A stretch of DNA of 20,664 bases from T1Sed10-7 sp040904745 (GTDB taxonomy: Bacteria > Actinomycetota > Nitriliruptoria > Nitriliruptorales > Nitriliruptoraceae), in assembly GCA_040904745.1 (NCBI GenBank), contig JBBDSW010000163.1, positions 1-20,664 on the forward strand, given 5' to 3'. The position numbers were made by a program, and so were the translations under genes. Shown here in pieces: positions 1 through 8,679 of the stretch (position 1 is the first letter of the stretch; every line of letters starts with the position of its first letter). The notes below the pieces were generated by a model. It was not told the DNA's origin, did not search any database, and saw only the letters and a list, made by a program, of their open reading frames with translations.

Positions 1-6
1 GGCCGC

Positions 7-666
7 TCAGAACAGCCGGGGATGGGGCTCCTCTTCACCCCGGAGGACACCGAGATCGACCTCGACCCAGTCGATCCCCCTCGACTCGGCGAGCACACGG
101 GCCTGTGGCTTGACGATCGTGGCCGCCAGAACGCCACGGACGGGGGCGAGCATCGGATCGCGCTGCATCCGTTCGAGGTAGCGGGTCAACTGCTCCACGC
201 CGTCGATCTCGCCGATGCGCTTGATCTCGACCGCGACCGCGCCACCGTCCGCATCCCGGCACAGCAGGTCGACCGGCCCCAGATCGGTGCGGAACTCCCG
301 CTGGACGCAGGTCAATCCGTCCTCGAGGTGGGTGGGATGGTCGGCGAGCAGTAGCTGGAGCTCCCGTTCGACCCCGTCGAGGGTCAGCCCGCGCTCGGTG
401 TCGAGGGTGTGCTCGAGGTCCGCCAACACCTCCTCGAAGGTGATCTCCAGCCGCTGCCCCTTGGGATCGGTGACCTCCCAGCGGTCCCCGTGGTCGGTGA
501 GGGTGTTGGGGGCGTTCATCCAGTTGAGTGGCTTGTAGGCCCCCACGTCCGCATGGATGGCCACACAGCCATCCGCCTTGACCATGATGAGGCGGACCGC
601 CGACGTCAGCGTGGACGACAGGCGGCCCTCGTAGACCGCGGTGCAGCGGGCGATCACCAGGCGCAT
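7..666 (-). CDS. nucS: Endonuclease NucS (mismatch-specific, EndoMS family)
   Basis: A 219-residue protein that cuts both strands at mismatched bases; in Actinobacteria NucS carries the non-canonical mismatch repair that replaces MutS/MutL. The N-terminal DNA-binding domain opens MRLVIARCTA and contains AYKPLNWM (residues 43-50), a NucS hallmark. The C-terminal nuclease core has GPVDLLCRD followed by VAVEIKR, giving the expected catalytic D133, E147 and K149. The extreme C-terminus, HPRLF, resembles the sliding-clamp-binding tail of the family. The frame is open 35 codons further upstream, but those residues are not NucS-like. The ATG at 664-666 matches the family start and lies 7 nt after a -10-like TAGCGT, which suggests a leaderless transcript. 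Divergent from ychF. Confidence 0.95.
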   Translation of the reverse strand: MRLVIARCTAVYEGRLSSTLTSAVRLIMVKADGCVAIHADVGAYKPLNWMNAPNTLTDHGDRWEVTDPKGQRLEITFEEVLADLEHTLDTERGLTLDGVERELQLLLADHPTHLEDGLTCVQREFRTDLGPVDLLCRDADGGAVAVEIKRIGEIDGVEQLTRYLERMQRDPMLAPVRGVLAATIVKPQARVLAESRGIDWVEVDLGVLRGEEEPHPRLF

Positions 667-673
667 CGCGGGG

Positions 674-679
674 ACGCTA
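674..679 (-). promoter_or_regulatory. Candidate -10 element for leaderless nucS transcript
   Basis: On the minus strand TAGCGT (TANNNT pattern) is followed by exactly 7 nt and then the nucS ATG. This is the geometry of actinobacterial leaderless mRNAs, where transcription begins at the start codon. No Shine-Dalgarno sequence is seen ahead of the ATG. The remaining divergent interval up to 960 shows no gene and no other clear site. Confidence 0.5.
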
Positions 680-960
680 CCAGCGCGAGGTGGTCTCCCC
701 CGGTCGGTGGAGCTCGCGCTCGGGCCTGCCTGCCGGACCCGCTGATCTCGCTGGGTACCATCGCGGGTCATCGCGACGCCGCCCCGTGGACGCCCGGATG
801 GAGCCGCTCTCCGCGCGGCGCTCGCCCAAACCTCGCCGCGGAAGCCCGGCCACGAGCTCCTGCCACGACGGGTGACGCCGGCACCGCTCCACGATCACGC
901 CTCGACCGGTCCGTGATCGACCACGTCGACCAGCCCGCCCGCGCAGATCGGAGTCCGTCC

Positions 961-2052
961 ATGGCCCTGCAGGTCGGCCTCGTGGGACTGCCCAACGTGG
1001 GGAAGTCCACCCTCTTCAACGCGGTGTCTCAGGCGGGAGCCGAGGCGGCCAACTTCCCGTTCTGCACGATCGACCCGAACGTCGGCGTCGTGGGGGTCCC
1101 CGACCCGCGACTGGACCGGCTCGCTGAGCTGGCGTCCTCGGCGAAGGCGGTGCCGACGGCGATCGAGTTCGTGGACATCGCGGGGTTGGTCGCGGGAGCG
1201 TCGACAGGTGAGGGGCTGGGCAACCAGTTCCTCGCTCACATCCGCGAGGTCGACGCGATCTGCAACGTCGTGCGCTGCTTCGACGACGACGACGTGATCC
1301 ATGTGGACGGCTCGGTCGATCCGGCACGCGACATCGAGGTCATCGCCACCGAGCTCACGCTCAAGGACCTCGACACGGTGGAGAAGCGGCTCGAACGCGC
1401 CCAACGTGCCGCCAAGAGCAACGACAAGGACGCGGTCCGTGAACGCGACCAGGTCGCGGCGCTGGCCACGCACCTGGCCGCCGGAGAGGGCGCGCGCACG
1501 TTCGGTGGCGAGCTCTCCCCCACCTTGCGTCGCGAGCTGTCCCTCCTCACCGCCAAGCCGGTCCTCTACGCCGCCAACGTCGCCGAGGCCGACCTGCCCG
1601 CCGGCAACGACCACGTCGAGGTGGTGCGCGACATCGCCGAGCGGGAAGGTGCCGAGGTGGTCGTCATCTCCGCGCAGGTCGAGGCCGAACTCGCCGAGAT
1701 CTCCGGCGAGGAACGGGACGAGTACCTCGCCTCGCTCGGTCTGGACCGCTCGGGGCTCGAGCGCCTGATCGAGCGGGCATACGCCCTGCTCGGGCTGCGC
1801 ACCTTCTTCACCGCTGGCCCCAAGGAGTCACGGGCCTGGACCGTGCCGGCCGGTGCCACCGCGCCCCGCGCCGCCCGCGAGATCCACACCGACTTCGAGC
1901 GCGGCTTCATCAAGGCCGAGGTGATCGCCTACGAGGACTACGACACCCTCGGGTCGGAAGCCGCCGCACGCGAGGCCGGACGCCTACGGATCGAGGGCAA
2001 GGACTACGTCGTCGCCGACGGGGACGTCATCCACTTCCGCTTCAACCTCTGA
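961..2052 (+). CDS. ychF: Redox-regulated ATPase/GTPase YchF (Obg family)
   Basis: A 363-residue protein, the same length as E. coli YchF/OLA1, a ribosome-associated P-loop NTPase that prefers ATP. The P-loop GLPNVGKST is at residues 9-17. DIAGL (72-76) forms the G3 motif, followed by the conserved GEGLGNQFLAHIRE stretch. The NKxD guanine-specificity motif is replaced by NVAE (206-209), as expected for an ATP-preferring member. The C-terminal third is the TGS domain, ending GDVIHFRFNL like other YchF proteins. The frame is open far upstream (to about 409) but that part is the antisense of nucS; the ATG at 961, preceded by CGGAG, is the family start. First gene of a probable operon with the next two genes. 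Confidence 0.96.
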   Translation: MALQVGLVGLPNVGKSTLFNAVSQAGAEAANFPFCTIDPNVGVVGVPDPRLDRLAELASSAKAVPTAIEFVDIAGLVAGASTGEGLGNQFLAHIREVDAICNVVRCFDDDDVIHVDGSVDPARDIEVIATELTLKDLDTVEKRLERAQRAAKSNDKDAVRERDQVAALATHLAAGEGARTFGGELSPTLRRELSLLTAKPVLYAANVAEADLPAGNDHVEVVRDIAEREGAEVVVISAQVEAELAEISGEERDEYLASLGLDRSGLERLIERAYALLGLRTFFTAGPKESRAWTVPAGATAPRAAREIHTDFERGFIKAEVIAYEDYDTLGSEAAAREAGRLRIEGKDYVVADGDVIHFRFNL

Positions 2053-2070
2053 CACCCGACAGGAGATGTC

Positions 2071-2262
2071 GTGACGGCACGCATGGAACCGATCACCCGG
2101 CTCGAGGTCGCGGCTTGCCCGACCCACCGGATGGACGTCAAGCACTACACCCCGTTCGCCGTCGGATGCGCTTGCCTGACCGAGGACCGGCGGCGGGAGC
2201 TGGCCACCCGACTCGAGGCCGCCCGGGCGGAAGGCAACCCGCTCGCCGAGATGGCGGAGTGA
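2071..2262 (+). CDS. Small Cys/His-rich protein of unknown function (63 aa)
   Basis: I do not recognise this family. The GTG start at 2071 is preceded by a clear AGGAG five bases upstream and lies only 18 bp after the ychF stop, so it is probably cotranscribed and really translated. The 63-residue product has C16-P-T-H19, H25 and C33-A-C35 in its first half, a plausible single zinc site. The second half is a charged helix rich in Arg, Glu and Ala. An internal ATG (Met5) is an alternative start. The following ABC1 kinase gene begins 61 bp downstream on the same strand. A role with YchF or the kinase is only suggested by position. Confidence 0.65.
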   Translation: MTARMEPITRLEVAACPTHRMDVKHYTPFAVGCACLTEDRRRELATRLEAARAEGNPLAEMAE

Positions 2263-2323
2263 CCCGGCCGGGACCAGCCACGGCAACGAACCCCCGGCAT
2301 CGTCCGACGGGCAGGAGGTAGCA

Positions 2324-3730
2324 GTGGCCGGCAAGGGCCTGGGTGGGCGCGTCAGCCGCGGTTCCCGCCTCGCACGCACGGGCCTCAAGGGCGCGAGCGG
2401 GCTGGCCGGTGCGCGGGCACGCCGGATGGGTGGCTTCGCCGTCGACGACGCTGCCGCCCACCAGGAGCTGGCTGCCGATCTCGCCGAGGTGCTCGGCGAG
2501 ATGAAGGGTGCCGCGATGAAGCTGGGCCAACTGCTCAGCTTCGTCGATCTCGATGTGCCACCGGAGGTGCGCAGCGTCTACCACGACGCCCTGGCGAGCC
2601 TCCGGGATGCCGCGCCGGGCTACGACCCGGAGGCGATCCTCGGGGTGCTGGCCGAGGAGTACGGCGGACCCCCCGAGGAGGTGTTCGCCTCCTTCGATCC
2701 GGAGCCGCTGGCGGCGGCGTCGATCGGTCAGGTGCACGCGGGCGTGCTGGACGACGGACGCGAGGTCGTCATCAAGGTCCAGTACCCGGGTGTCGCCGAG
2801 GCGGTCCGTGCGGATCTGCGCAACGCGACCTCGTTCGCGCCCCTGGCCCGTCTGATCTCGCCGAACCAGGAGGTCGGGCCCCTCCTCGAGGAGCTTCGGG
2901 AACGCGTGGACGACGAACTCGACTACGAACGCGAAGCCCAGTACCAGCGTGCGTTCGCCACCCGGTACGCCGACCACCCCTTCATCCGCGTGCCGGACAT
3001 CGTCGGCGAGCTGTGCCGTCCCCGTGTGCTCGTCTCCGAACGCATCCACGGACAGCGCTTCACCGCGTTCGTCTCCGAGGCCGACGAGGCGGACCGCCAG
3101 CGGGTCGGCGAGATCATCTTCCGCTACGCCTTCGGATCGATCGGGCGTTTCCGGTTGTTCAACGGGGATCCGCATCCGGGCAACTACCTGATCGAACCCG
3201 GCGCCGCCGCGGACGGCGGGGCCCGGGTCGCCTTCCTCGACTACGGCTCGGTGAAGATGTTCACCCGCGAGCGCTACTCGTCCATGCGTTCGATCGAGGA
3301 AGCGATCGCCACCGGTGACCGGGACACGGCCATCGCCGCGCTCAGGGGGGCTGGCTTCCTCCCGCGCGGGGCCAGGTTGGACGAGGACCGGATCTTCGAG
3401 TGGTTCCAGCTCTACACCCGTCCGGTCATCGCCGAGCAGCCCTTCACGTTCACGCGGACGTTCGCCACGGAGGTCATCCGCTCGACCACCGATCCGCGCG
3501 ACCCGTTCAGTGATGTCCTGCGCCAGCTGAACCTGCCGCCGGACTACCTCCTGCTCAACCGGATCCAGTGGGGTCTGAACTCGGTGCTCGGCCAGCTCGA
3601 GGCCGCCGGCGACTGGCGTGCCATCCGGGATGAGTACATCCACGACCACGCGGAGCCGGCCACGCCGCTCGGTACACAGGACGCCCGGTGGTGGCAGGAG
3701 CGCACACCGAAGGTCGATCCTCCGGCGTGA
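2324..3730 (+). CDS. ABC1/UbiB (AarF) atypical kinase family protein
   Basis: A 468-residue member of the ABC1/ADCK/UbiB protein-kinase-like family, linked to quinone or isoprenoid lipid metabolism in other organisms. All family marks are visible: the KxGQ motif as KLGQ (residues 66-69), the Ala-rich loop AASIGQV (131-137) that replaces the kinase glycine loop, the ATP-binding Lys in VIKVQYPG (K151), DYEREAQ (200-206), GDPHPGNY (281-288) as catalytic loop, and DYGSVK (306-311) as the DFG equivalent. I see no C-terminal transmembrane pair, which some UbiB proteins have. The GTG start at 2324 has AGGAGG just upstream. It is the last gene of the ychF run and converges on the acyl-CoA synthetase with a 16-bp gap. 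The substrate cannot be told from sequence. Confidence 0.92.
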   Translation: MAGKGLGGRVSRGSRLARTGLKGASGLAGARARRMGGFAVDDAAAHQELAADLAEVLGEMKGAAMKLGQLLSFVDLDVPPEVRSVYHDALASLRDAAPGYDPEAILGVLAEEYGGPPEEVFASFDPEPLAAASIGQVHAGVLDDGREVVIKVQYPGVAEAVRADLRNATSFAPLARLISPNQEVGPLLEELRERVDDELDYEREAQYQRAFATRYADHPFIRVPDIVGELCRPRVLVSERIHGQRFTAFVSEADEADRQRVGEIIFRYAFGSIGRFRLFNGDPHPGNYLIEPGAAADGGARVAFLDYGSVKMFTRERYSSMRSIEEAIATGDRDTAIAALRGAGFLPRGARLDEDRIFEWFQLYTRPVIAEQPFTFTRTFATEVIRSTTDPRDPFSDVLRQLNLPPDYLLLNRIQWGLNSVLGQLEAAGDWRAIRDEYIHDHAEPATPLGTQDARWWQERTPKVDPPA

Positions 3731-3746
3731 GCGGGGACCGGTCTCC

Positions 3747-5543
3747 TCAGTGCTCCACGCCGGCGTAGAGCGCCTCGATCACGTCCTTGTACTTCTCGGA
3801 CACGACGTGGCGCTTCACCGACATCTTCTGCGAGAGCTCGACGCCGACGACGAAGTCGTCGGGCAGGATCCTGAACGCGCGGATCGACTCAGCGCGCGAC
3901 ACGGCGGTGTTGGCCTCGTCGACGGCCTTCTGGATCTCGACACGCAGATCCTCGTCGTCGACGAGGTCGGCGACCTGCTCGCCTTCCTTGCCGTTGGCCT
4001 CGGCCCAGGCGGGGAAGGCCTCCGGATCGATCGTGATCAGGGCGGCGATGAACGGCTGCCCATCGCCGACGACCATCGACTGGCTGACCAGCGCATGTGC
4101 ACGCATCCGGTCCTCGAGCACCGCGGGGGCCACGTTCTTCCCCGATGCCGTGACGAGGATCTCCTTCTTCCGCCCTGTGATCCGGACGAAACCCTGACCG
4201 TCGACCTGCCCGAGGTCGCCGGTGTGGAACCAGCCGTCGTCGTCGAGCATCTCGGCGGTCGCTTCCGGGTTGTTGTAGTAGCCGACGAAGATGTTGCCGC
4301 CCTTGAGCAGGATCTCCCCGTCATCAGCGATCCGAACGGAGGCACCGGGGACCGGCCTCCCGACGGTGCCGACCTGGAAGGCGCTCGGCCGTCCGAGGCA
4401 GGCACCGGCGGTCGTCTCGGTGAGGCCGTAGCCCTCCAGGATCGTGACCCCGATCCCGTTGAAGAAGTGGCCGAGTCGCTCACCCAGGGCGGCGCCGCCG
4501 GACACGGCGTACCCGACCTGACCACCCATCGCGGCACGGAGTTTGCCGTAGACCAGCTTGTCGAACAACGCGTGCTGGATCTTCGTCAGCAGCGCGACGT
4601 TGCCCGCAGCCTGCTGGCGTGAGTAGGCCTCGGCGACGGCCGCAGCGCGATCGAATATCGCGCCCTTGCCGTCGGCGTGCGCCTTCTGCCGGGCACCGTT
4701 GTAGACCTTCTCGAAGACGCGCGGGACCGCCAGGATGAAGTCCGGCTGGTAGAGCTGGAGCTCCTCGACGAGCTGCGGGATGCCCGTGGAGAAGCCGAGC
4801 TTCACGCCGTTGCGGATGCAGGTGGTCTGGATCACCCGCGCGAAGATGTGCGCGAGCGGCAGGAACAACAGCGTCCGTTTCTCGGGCTTGAAGAACTCCT
4901 TGGCGGCCTCCGCGACCTGCTCGGCGTCCCACACGAAGTTGTGGTGGGTGATCACGCAGCCCTTGGGGCGGCCGGTCGTCCCCGAGGTGTAGACGATCGT
5001 GGCCGTGTCCTGGCCGGTGACGCTGCTGGCCCGCGCCGTCAGCTCGTCATCGCTGACGTCCCCGCCGCCGGTCCGCAGGTGCTCGAGCGCGCCCTCGTCG
5101 ATGGACCAGACGTGCTGGCAGGTGGTGAGCCTGTCAGCCACCGCATCGAAGGTGTGCTGGAGCTCCGGGCCTTCGAGGATCATGGCCACGGCGCCCGAGT
5201 CCTGGAAGATCCACTCGATCTGTTCCGGGGACGAGGTCTCGTAGATCGGGACGCTCACCGCCCCAGCCGCCCAGATCGCGAAGTCGAGCACCGTCCACTC
5301 GAGCCGCGTGCTGGAGTAGATGCAGACGCGGTCACCCTGCTCCACACCGGCAGCCATCAACCCCTTGGCCACCGCCCGTACCTCGTCGACGAATCGCCGG
5401 GTGGGCCAATCCACGAACCCGTCCCCGACGCGGTGTGACACGGCTGGCCGCTCCGGGTGCTCCTCGGCCATCTGCCACAGCGAATCGGTGAGGTTCTCCT
5501 CCAACGAGACCTCGATCTCGCCCGGACTGGTGTACTCCTGCAT
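3747..5543 (-). CDS. Long-chain fatty acid-CoA ligase (AMP-binding, FadD15-like)
   Basis: A 598-residue acyl-adenylate-forming enzyme that activates fatty acids with ATP and CoA. Motifs in order: the phosphate-binding loop TSGTTGRPKG (residues 186-195), the gate/substrate region with PLAHIFAR (229-236), GYGLTETT (371-378), the hinge TGDL (441-444) followed by GRKKEILV, and the catalytic Lys in SGKNVAP (K469). Length and motif spacing fit the FadD15/long-chain group. The start is set at the ATG at 5541-5543, preceded by GAGGGAGA; the frame stays open 42 codons further upstream, but that stretch is low-complexity and unlike the family. The broken crotonase gene lies divergently upstream, so the two may once have formed a fatty-acid locus. 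Confidence 0.93.
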   Translation of the reverse strand: MQEYTSPGEIEVSLEENLTDSLWQMAEEHPERPAVSHRVGDGFVDWPTRRFVDEVRAVAKGLMAAGVEQGDRVCIYSSTRLEWTVLDFAIWAAGAVSVPIYETSSPEQIEWIFQDSGAVAMILEGPELQHTFDAVADRLTTCQHVWSIDEGALEHLRTGGGDVSDDELTARASSVTGQDTATIVYTSGTTGRPKGCVITHHNFVWDAEQVAEAAKEFFKPEKRTLLFLPLAHIFARVIQTTCIRNGVKLGFSTGIPQLVEELQLYQPDFILAVPRVFEKVYNGARQKAHADGKGAIFDRAAAVAEAYSRQQAAGNVALLTKIQHALFDKLVYGKLRAAMGGQVGYAVSGGAALGERLGHFFNGIGVTILEGYGLTETTAGACLGRPSAFQVGTVGRPVPGASVRIADDGEILLKGGNIFVGYYNNPEATAEMLDDDGWFHTGDLGQVDGQGFVRITGRKKEILVTASGKNVAPAVLEDRMRAHALVSQSMVVGDGQPFIAALITIDPEAFPAWAEANGKEGEQVADLVDDEDLRVEIQKAVDEANTAVSRAESIRAFRILPDDFVVGVELSQKMSVKRHVVSEKYKDVIEALYAGVEH

Positions 5544-5622
5544 CAGGTTCTCCCTCGTCCCCTCCAGGGCACGGTCACTCGGACCGGGCGGACCGCCTGG
5601 TGTCCGCACGACCCTGCCCGTG

Positions 5623-5628
5623 AGCCTA
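5623..5628 (-). promoter_or_regulatory. Candidate -10 element for the acyl-CoA ligase gene
   Basis: Minus-strand TAGGCT fits TANNNT and lies about 80 bp ahead of the ligase ATG. It would give a leader of about 70 nt that includes the GAGGGAGA ribosome binding site. No good -35 is visible, as is common in Actinobacteria. Confidence 0.3.
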
Positions 5629-5738
5629 GCGGAGCCCTCCCCGTCTTCCGCCCGCGCTCCAGAACCCACCGACCCCGCTCCGACCTGGCAGGATGCCCCC
5701 TGCGCGAGGTCGCCCCCCGTACCCGAGAGGTCGCATGC

Positions 5739-5953
5739 ATGGACGTCGAGACCGAGGTCACAGGGCCCGTCGGGCTGATCCGGATCGTCCGGCCGGACCG
5801 GCGCAACGCGGTCGACGGCCCGAGGCGTTGCTCGCCGAGCACGACCGCGGAGTCGCCACCCTGCGTGACGAGGACACGGTGAGCGCGGTGCGGGCCTTCC
5901 AGCGCGGCACGGGACGGCACGGTGACGACACCGGGCCCCCCGAGCGGCCGTGA
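5739..5953 (+). pseudogene. Enoyl-CoA hydratase/crotonase remnant (central part deleted)
   Basis: Two pieces of one crotonase-family gene lie next to each other in different frames. From the ATG at 5739 the first piece reads MDVETEV, then VGLIRIVRPDRRNAVDGP, the classic crotonase N-terminus. At about 5817-5825 similarity jumps to another frame that reads EALLAEHDRG, then a short Ala/Val segment, then GTGRHG and stops at 5951-5953; this is the usual C-terminus (family pattern FxxGxGRHG). The roughly 180-200 residues between, including the oxyanion-hole and active-site Glu regions, are missing. A functional enzyme is not possible. Either a genuine internal deletion or an assembly collapse would look like this. 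Confidence 0.75.
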
Positions 5954-5991
5954 GGGACCTGTGGCCCCCACGACCGGTCGCACCAGCCCCC

Positions 5992-5997
5992 TATCCT
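5992..5997 (+). promoter_or_regulatory. Candidate -10 element for pepN
   Basis: TATCCT is a good actinobacterial -10. It would start transcription near 6004 and give a leader of about 47 nt with GAGGA just ahead of the TTG at 6051. It argues against the upstream in-frame starts near 5922. Confidence 0.4.
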
Positions 5998-6050
5998 CCG
6001 GGCTTCACCGCCCCACGTCTCCTGCCGTTCGAACAGCCAACGAGGACCTC

Positions 6051-8675
6051 TTGCCGACCACGACCCACGCCGCCGAGACCAGCATCCGTGAGAACCTGAC
6101 CCGCGCGGAGGCGCAGGAACGAGCGCGGCGGATCGGCGAGGTGGAGACCCGCGTCCGGCTCGATCTGACGGGTTCCGGCGACACCTTCCTCTCCTCCAGC
6201 GACCTGCGGTTCGAGATCGTCGAAGAGGGCCCGACCTTCGTCGACCTGACCGCCGCCAGCGTGCAGCGCCTCTCCCTCGACGGGCACGACCTCCCCCTCG
6301 ACCATGTCGGACCGACGAGGATCCAGCTCCCCGAGCTGTCGGTCGGTGCCCACCGCCTCGAGGTCGAGGCTCGGTGCGCCTACCGACACGAAGGCAAGGG
6401 GCTCCACCGGTTCGTCGACCCCACCGACGACCGCGTCTACCTCCACAGCCAGTTCGAGCCGTTCGAAGCCCACCTGGTCTACGCCTGCTTCGACCAACCG
6501 GACCTGAAGACCACCTTCGCCCTGGACGTCGACGCACCCGAGGAGTGGGTCGTCATCTCCAACGGGCGAGCCCTGGAACGCCCACGTCAGGGGCAGGCAG
6601 GTCTGTGGCGCTTCGAGGCGACACCCCGCATCAGCACGTACGTGACCGCCTGTGTGGCGGGCCCCTACGTCAGCGTCGAGGACCGCTACGAGCGAGCAGA
6701 CGGCTCGGGCATCGACCTCGCCTGGTGGTGCCGGCGCTCGCTCGCCGCGTACCTCGATCCGGACGAACTGTTCACCATCACGAAGCAGAGCTTCGCCGCG
6801 TTCGAGTCGTTGTTCGGGATGCATCACCCGTTCGGGGACCGCTACGACCAGGCGTTCGTCCCGGAGTTCTCCGCGGGTGCGATGGAGAACCCCGGTTGTG
6901 TGACCTTCACCGAGACCTACCTCTTCCGGTCGAAGGTCACCGACGTGATGCGGGAACGCCGCGCCGAGACCATCATCCACGAGATGGCCCACATGTGGTT
7001 CGGAGACCTCGTCACGATGCGCTGGTGGGACGACCTGTGGCTGAACGAGTCCTTCGCCACGTTCATGTCCGTTCTCGTCCAGGCGACGGCGACGCGATGG
7101 AGCGATGCCTGGGTGACCTTCCTGGATTCCGAGAAGGCATGGGCGAAGTTCCAGGATCAGCTCCCGTCCACCCACCCGGTCGCCGACCAGATGCCGGACG
7201 TCGAGTCCGTGCATCAGAACTTCGATGGGATCACCTACGCCAAGGGTGCCTCGGTCCTCCGCCAACTGGTCGCCTGGGTGGGACAGGAGGAGTTCCTCGC
7301 CGGTTGTCGCGACTACTTCGAGCGTCACGCCTGGGGTAACACCACCCTGGCGGACTTCCTCGCGGCACTCGAACGGGCGTCCGGGCGGGAGTTGGACAGC
7401 TGGCGCGATGCCTGGCTCCTCACCACCGGGGTGAACACGCTCAGCCTGGAGATCGACGCGGCTGACGATGGCACGATCGCCGACCTCCACGTCCTCCAGG
7501 AGGATCCGGAGCCGGCCTGGGCGGGCGTGCCGGACACCGGAGACCACGTCCCGGTGCTGCGACCGCACCGACTCGCGGTCGGCCTCTACGGCGAGAGCTC
7601 CGACGGGCTCGAGCGGTATGACCGGGTGGAGCTCGACGTCACGGGCCCTCGGACCCGCGTCGAGGGGCTGATCGGTGCCGAGCTCACGCCGCTGATCCTG
7701 CTCAACGACGGTGACCTCACCTACGCCAAGGTGCGCCTCGATGAGGCCTCCACCGCGGTGGTCACCGACCGGCTCGCCGGCGTCCGGGACCCGCTGGCCC
7801 GGGCGCAACTGTGGGCGAGCACGTGGGATATGGTCCGCGACGGCGAACTGGCGGCCAGGCGCTACCTCGAGCTGGTCGTCAGCAACGTGGCGGCCGAGCC
7901 ACAGATCGGCGCGCTGCAGCGGCTCCTCGTGCGCTCCCTCGGCGCCGCCGAACGCTACTCCGACCCCGCCGACCACCCGGCGCTCCTCCGGGGACTGGCG
8001 ACGCACGCGCGCGAGCAGTTGGAGGCCAGCACGCCCGCCAGCGATCGGCAGCTGGCATGGGGACGACACTGGGCCGCCACCGCGCGCACCGACCCTGAGC
8101 AGCTCGCAGACGTGGAACGGGTGCTCGACGGCGAGCTCGCGTTCGAAGGTCTGGACGTCGACACCGACCTGCGCTGGCACCTCCTGACCTGTCTCGCCCG
8201 CGCGGGAGCGGATGTCGACGCCCGTATCGACGCCGAGTTGGAGCGGGATCCCACGGACCTCGGGACACGCTCGGCGGCCACCGCGCGCGCCTCGCGACCG
8301 AGCCGTGAGGCGAAGGAGGAGGCGTGGGACGAGCTGCTGGACGACGACTCCCTGTCGCACACGATGTCACGCCAACTGTGGACCGGGTTCGCCCGTCTGG
8401 AGCAGCGCGAGGTCCTCGGTCCCTTCACCGATCGCTACTTCACCGCGCTGGAGCGGGTCTGGACCGAACGCTCGCTCGACTGGGCCATCGAGTTCTCGAC
8501 CGCGATGTTCCCGCACTGGGATGCGAGCGAGGACCTGCTCGGTCGCGTCGACGCGCAGCTCGACGACGGTGACGGGCCGCGACCGATGAGGCGGGTCCTC
8601 CTCGAGCAACGGGACACGCTCGTACGGATGCTCGCAGCCCGGAGACTGGATCACGACACCGGCCATCCCGGATGA
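6051..8675 (+). CDS. pepN: Aminopeptidase N (M1 family zinc metallopeptidase)
   Basis: An 874-residue cytoplasmic zinc aminopeptidase that removes N-terminal residues from peptides. The exopeptidase motif GAMEN is at residues 276-280. The zinc site is HEMAH (310-314) with the third ligand E333 in WLNES, exactly the HEXXH-x18-E spacing. The N-terminal beta domain begins after NLTRAEAQERAR, a usual actinobacterial PepN opening. The C-terminal ERAP1-like helical domain runs to the end and fits the full family length. The frame is open upstream to 5922, but I chose the TTG at 6051 because it follows GAGGA and a -10-like TATCCT at 5992. The next gene starts 4 bp after this stop. Confidence 0.94.
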   Translation: MPTTTHAAETSIRENLTRAEAQERARRIGEVETRVRLDLTGSGDTFLSSSDLRFEIVEEGPTFVDLTAASVQRLSLDGHDLPLDHVGPTRIQLPELSVGAHRLEVEARCAYRHEGKGLHRFVDPTDDRVYLHSQFEPFEAHLVYACFDQPDLKTTFALDVDAPEEWVVISNGRALERPRQGQAGLWRFEATPRISTYVTACVAGPYVSVEDRYERADGSGIDLAWWCRRSLAAYLDPDELFTITKQSFAAFESLFGMHHPFGDRYDQAFVPEFSAGAMENPGCVTFTETYLFRSKVTDVMRERRAETIIHEMAHMWFGDLVTMRWWDDLWLNESFATFMSVLVQATATRWSDAWVTFLDSEKAWAKFQDQLPSTHPVADQMPDVESVHQNFDGITYAKGASVLRQLVAWVGQEEFLAGCRDYFERHAWGNTTLADFLAALERASGRELDSWRDAWLLTTGVNTLSLEIDAADDGTIADLHVLQEDPEPAWAGVPDTGDHVPVLRPHRLAVGLYGESSDGLERYDRVELDVTGPRTRVEGLIGAELTPLILLNDGDLTYAKVRLDEASTAVVTDRLAGVRDPLARAQLWASTWDMVRDGELAARRYLELVVSNVAAEPQIGALQRLLVRSLGAAERYSDPADHPALLRGLATHAREQLEASTPASDRQLAWGRHWAATARTDPEQLADVERVLDGELAFEGLDVDTDLRWHLLTCLARAGADVDARIDAELERDPTDLGTRSAATARASRPSREAKEEAWDELLDDDSLSHTMSRQLWTGFARLEQREVLGPFTDRYFTALERVWTERSLDWAIEFSTAMFPHWDASEDLLGRVDAQLDDGDGPRPMRRVLLEQRDTLVRMLAARRLDHDTGHPG

Positions 8676-8679
8676 TCGC

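Noticed and set aside
409..960. Long N-terminal extension of the ychF frame
   Set aside because: It is antisense to nucS and low-complexity; YchF family length and the ribosome site fix the start at 961.
2138..3649. 503-codon open frame on the minus strand
   Set aside because: It lies entirely antisense to the ABC1 kinase gene, whose motifs are complete; high GC keeps the complementary frame open.
5991..8360. 789-codon open frame on the minus strand
   Set aside because: It is antisense to pepN with Arg/Val/Gly-rich composition typical of shadow frames.
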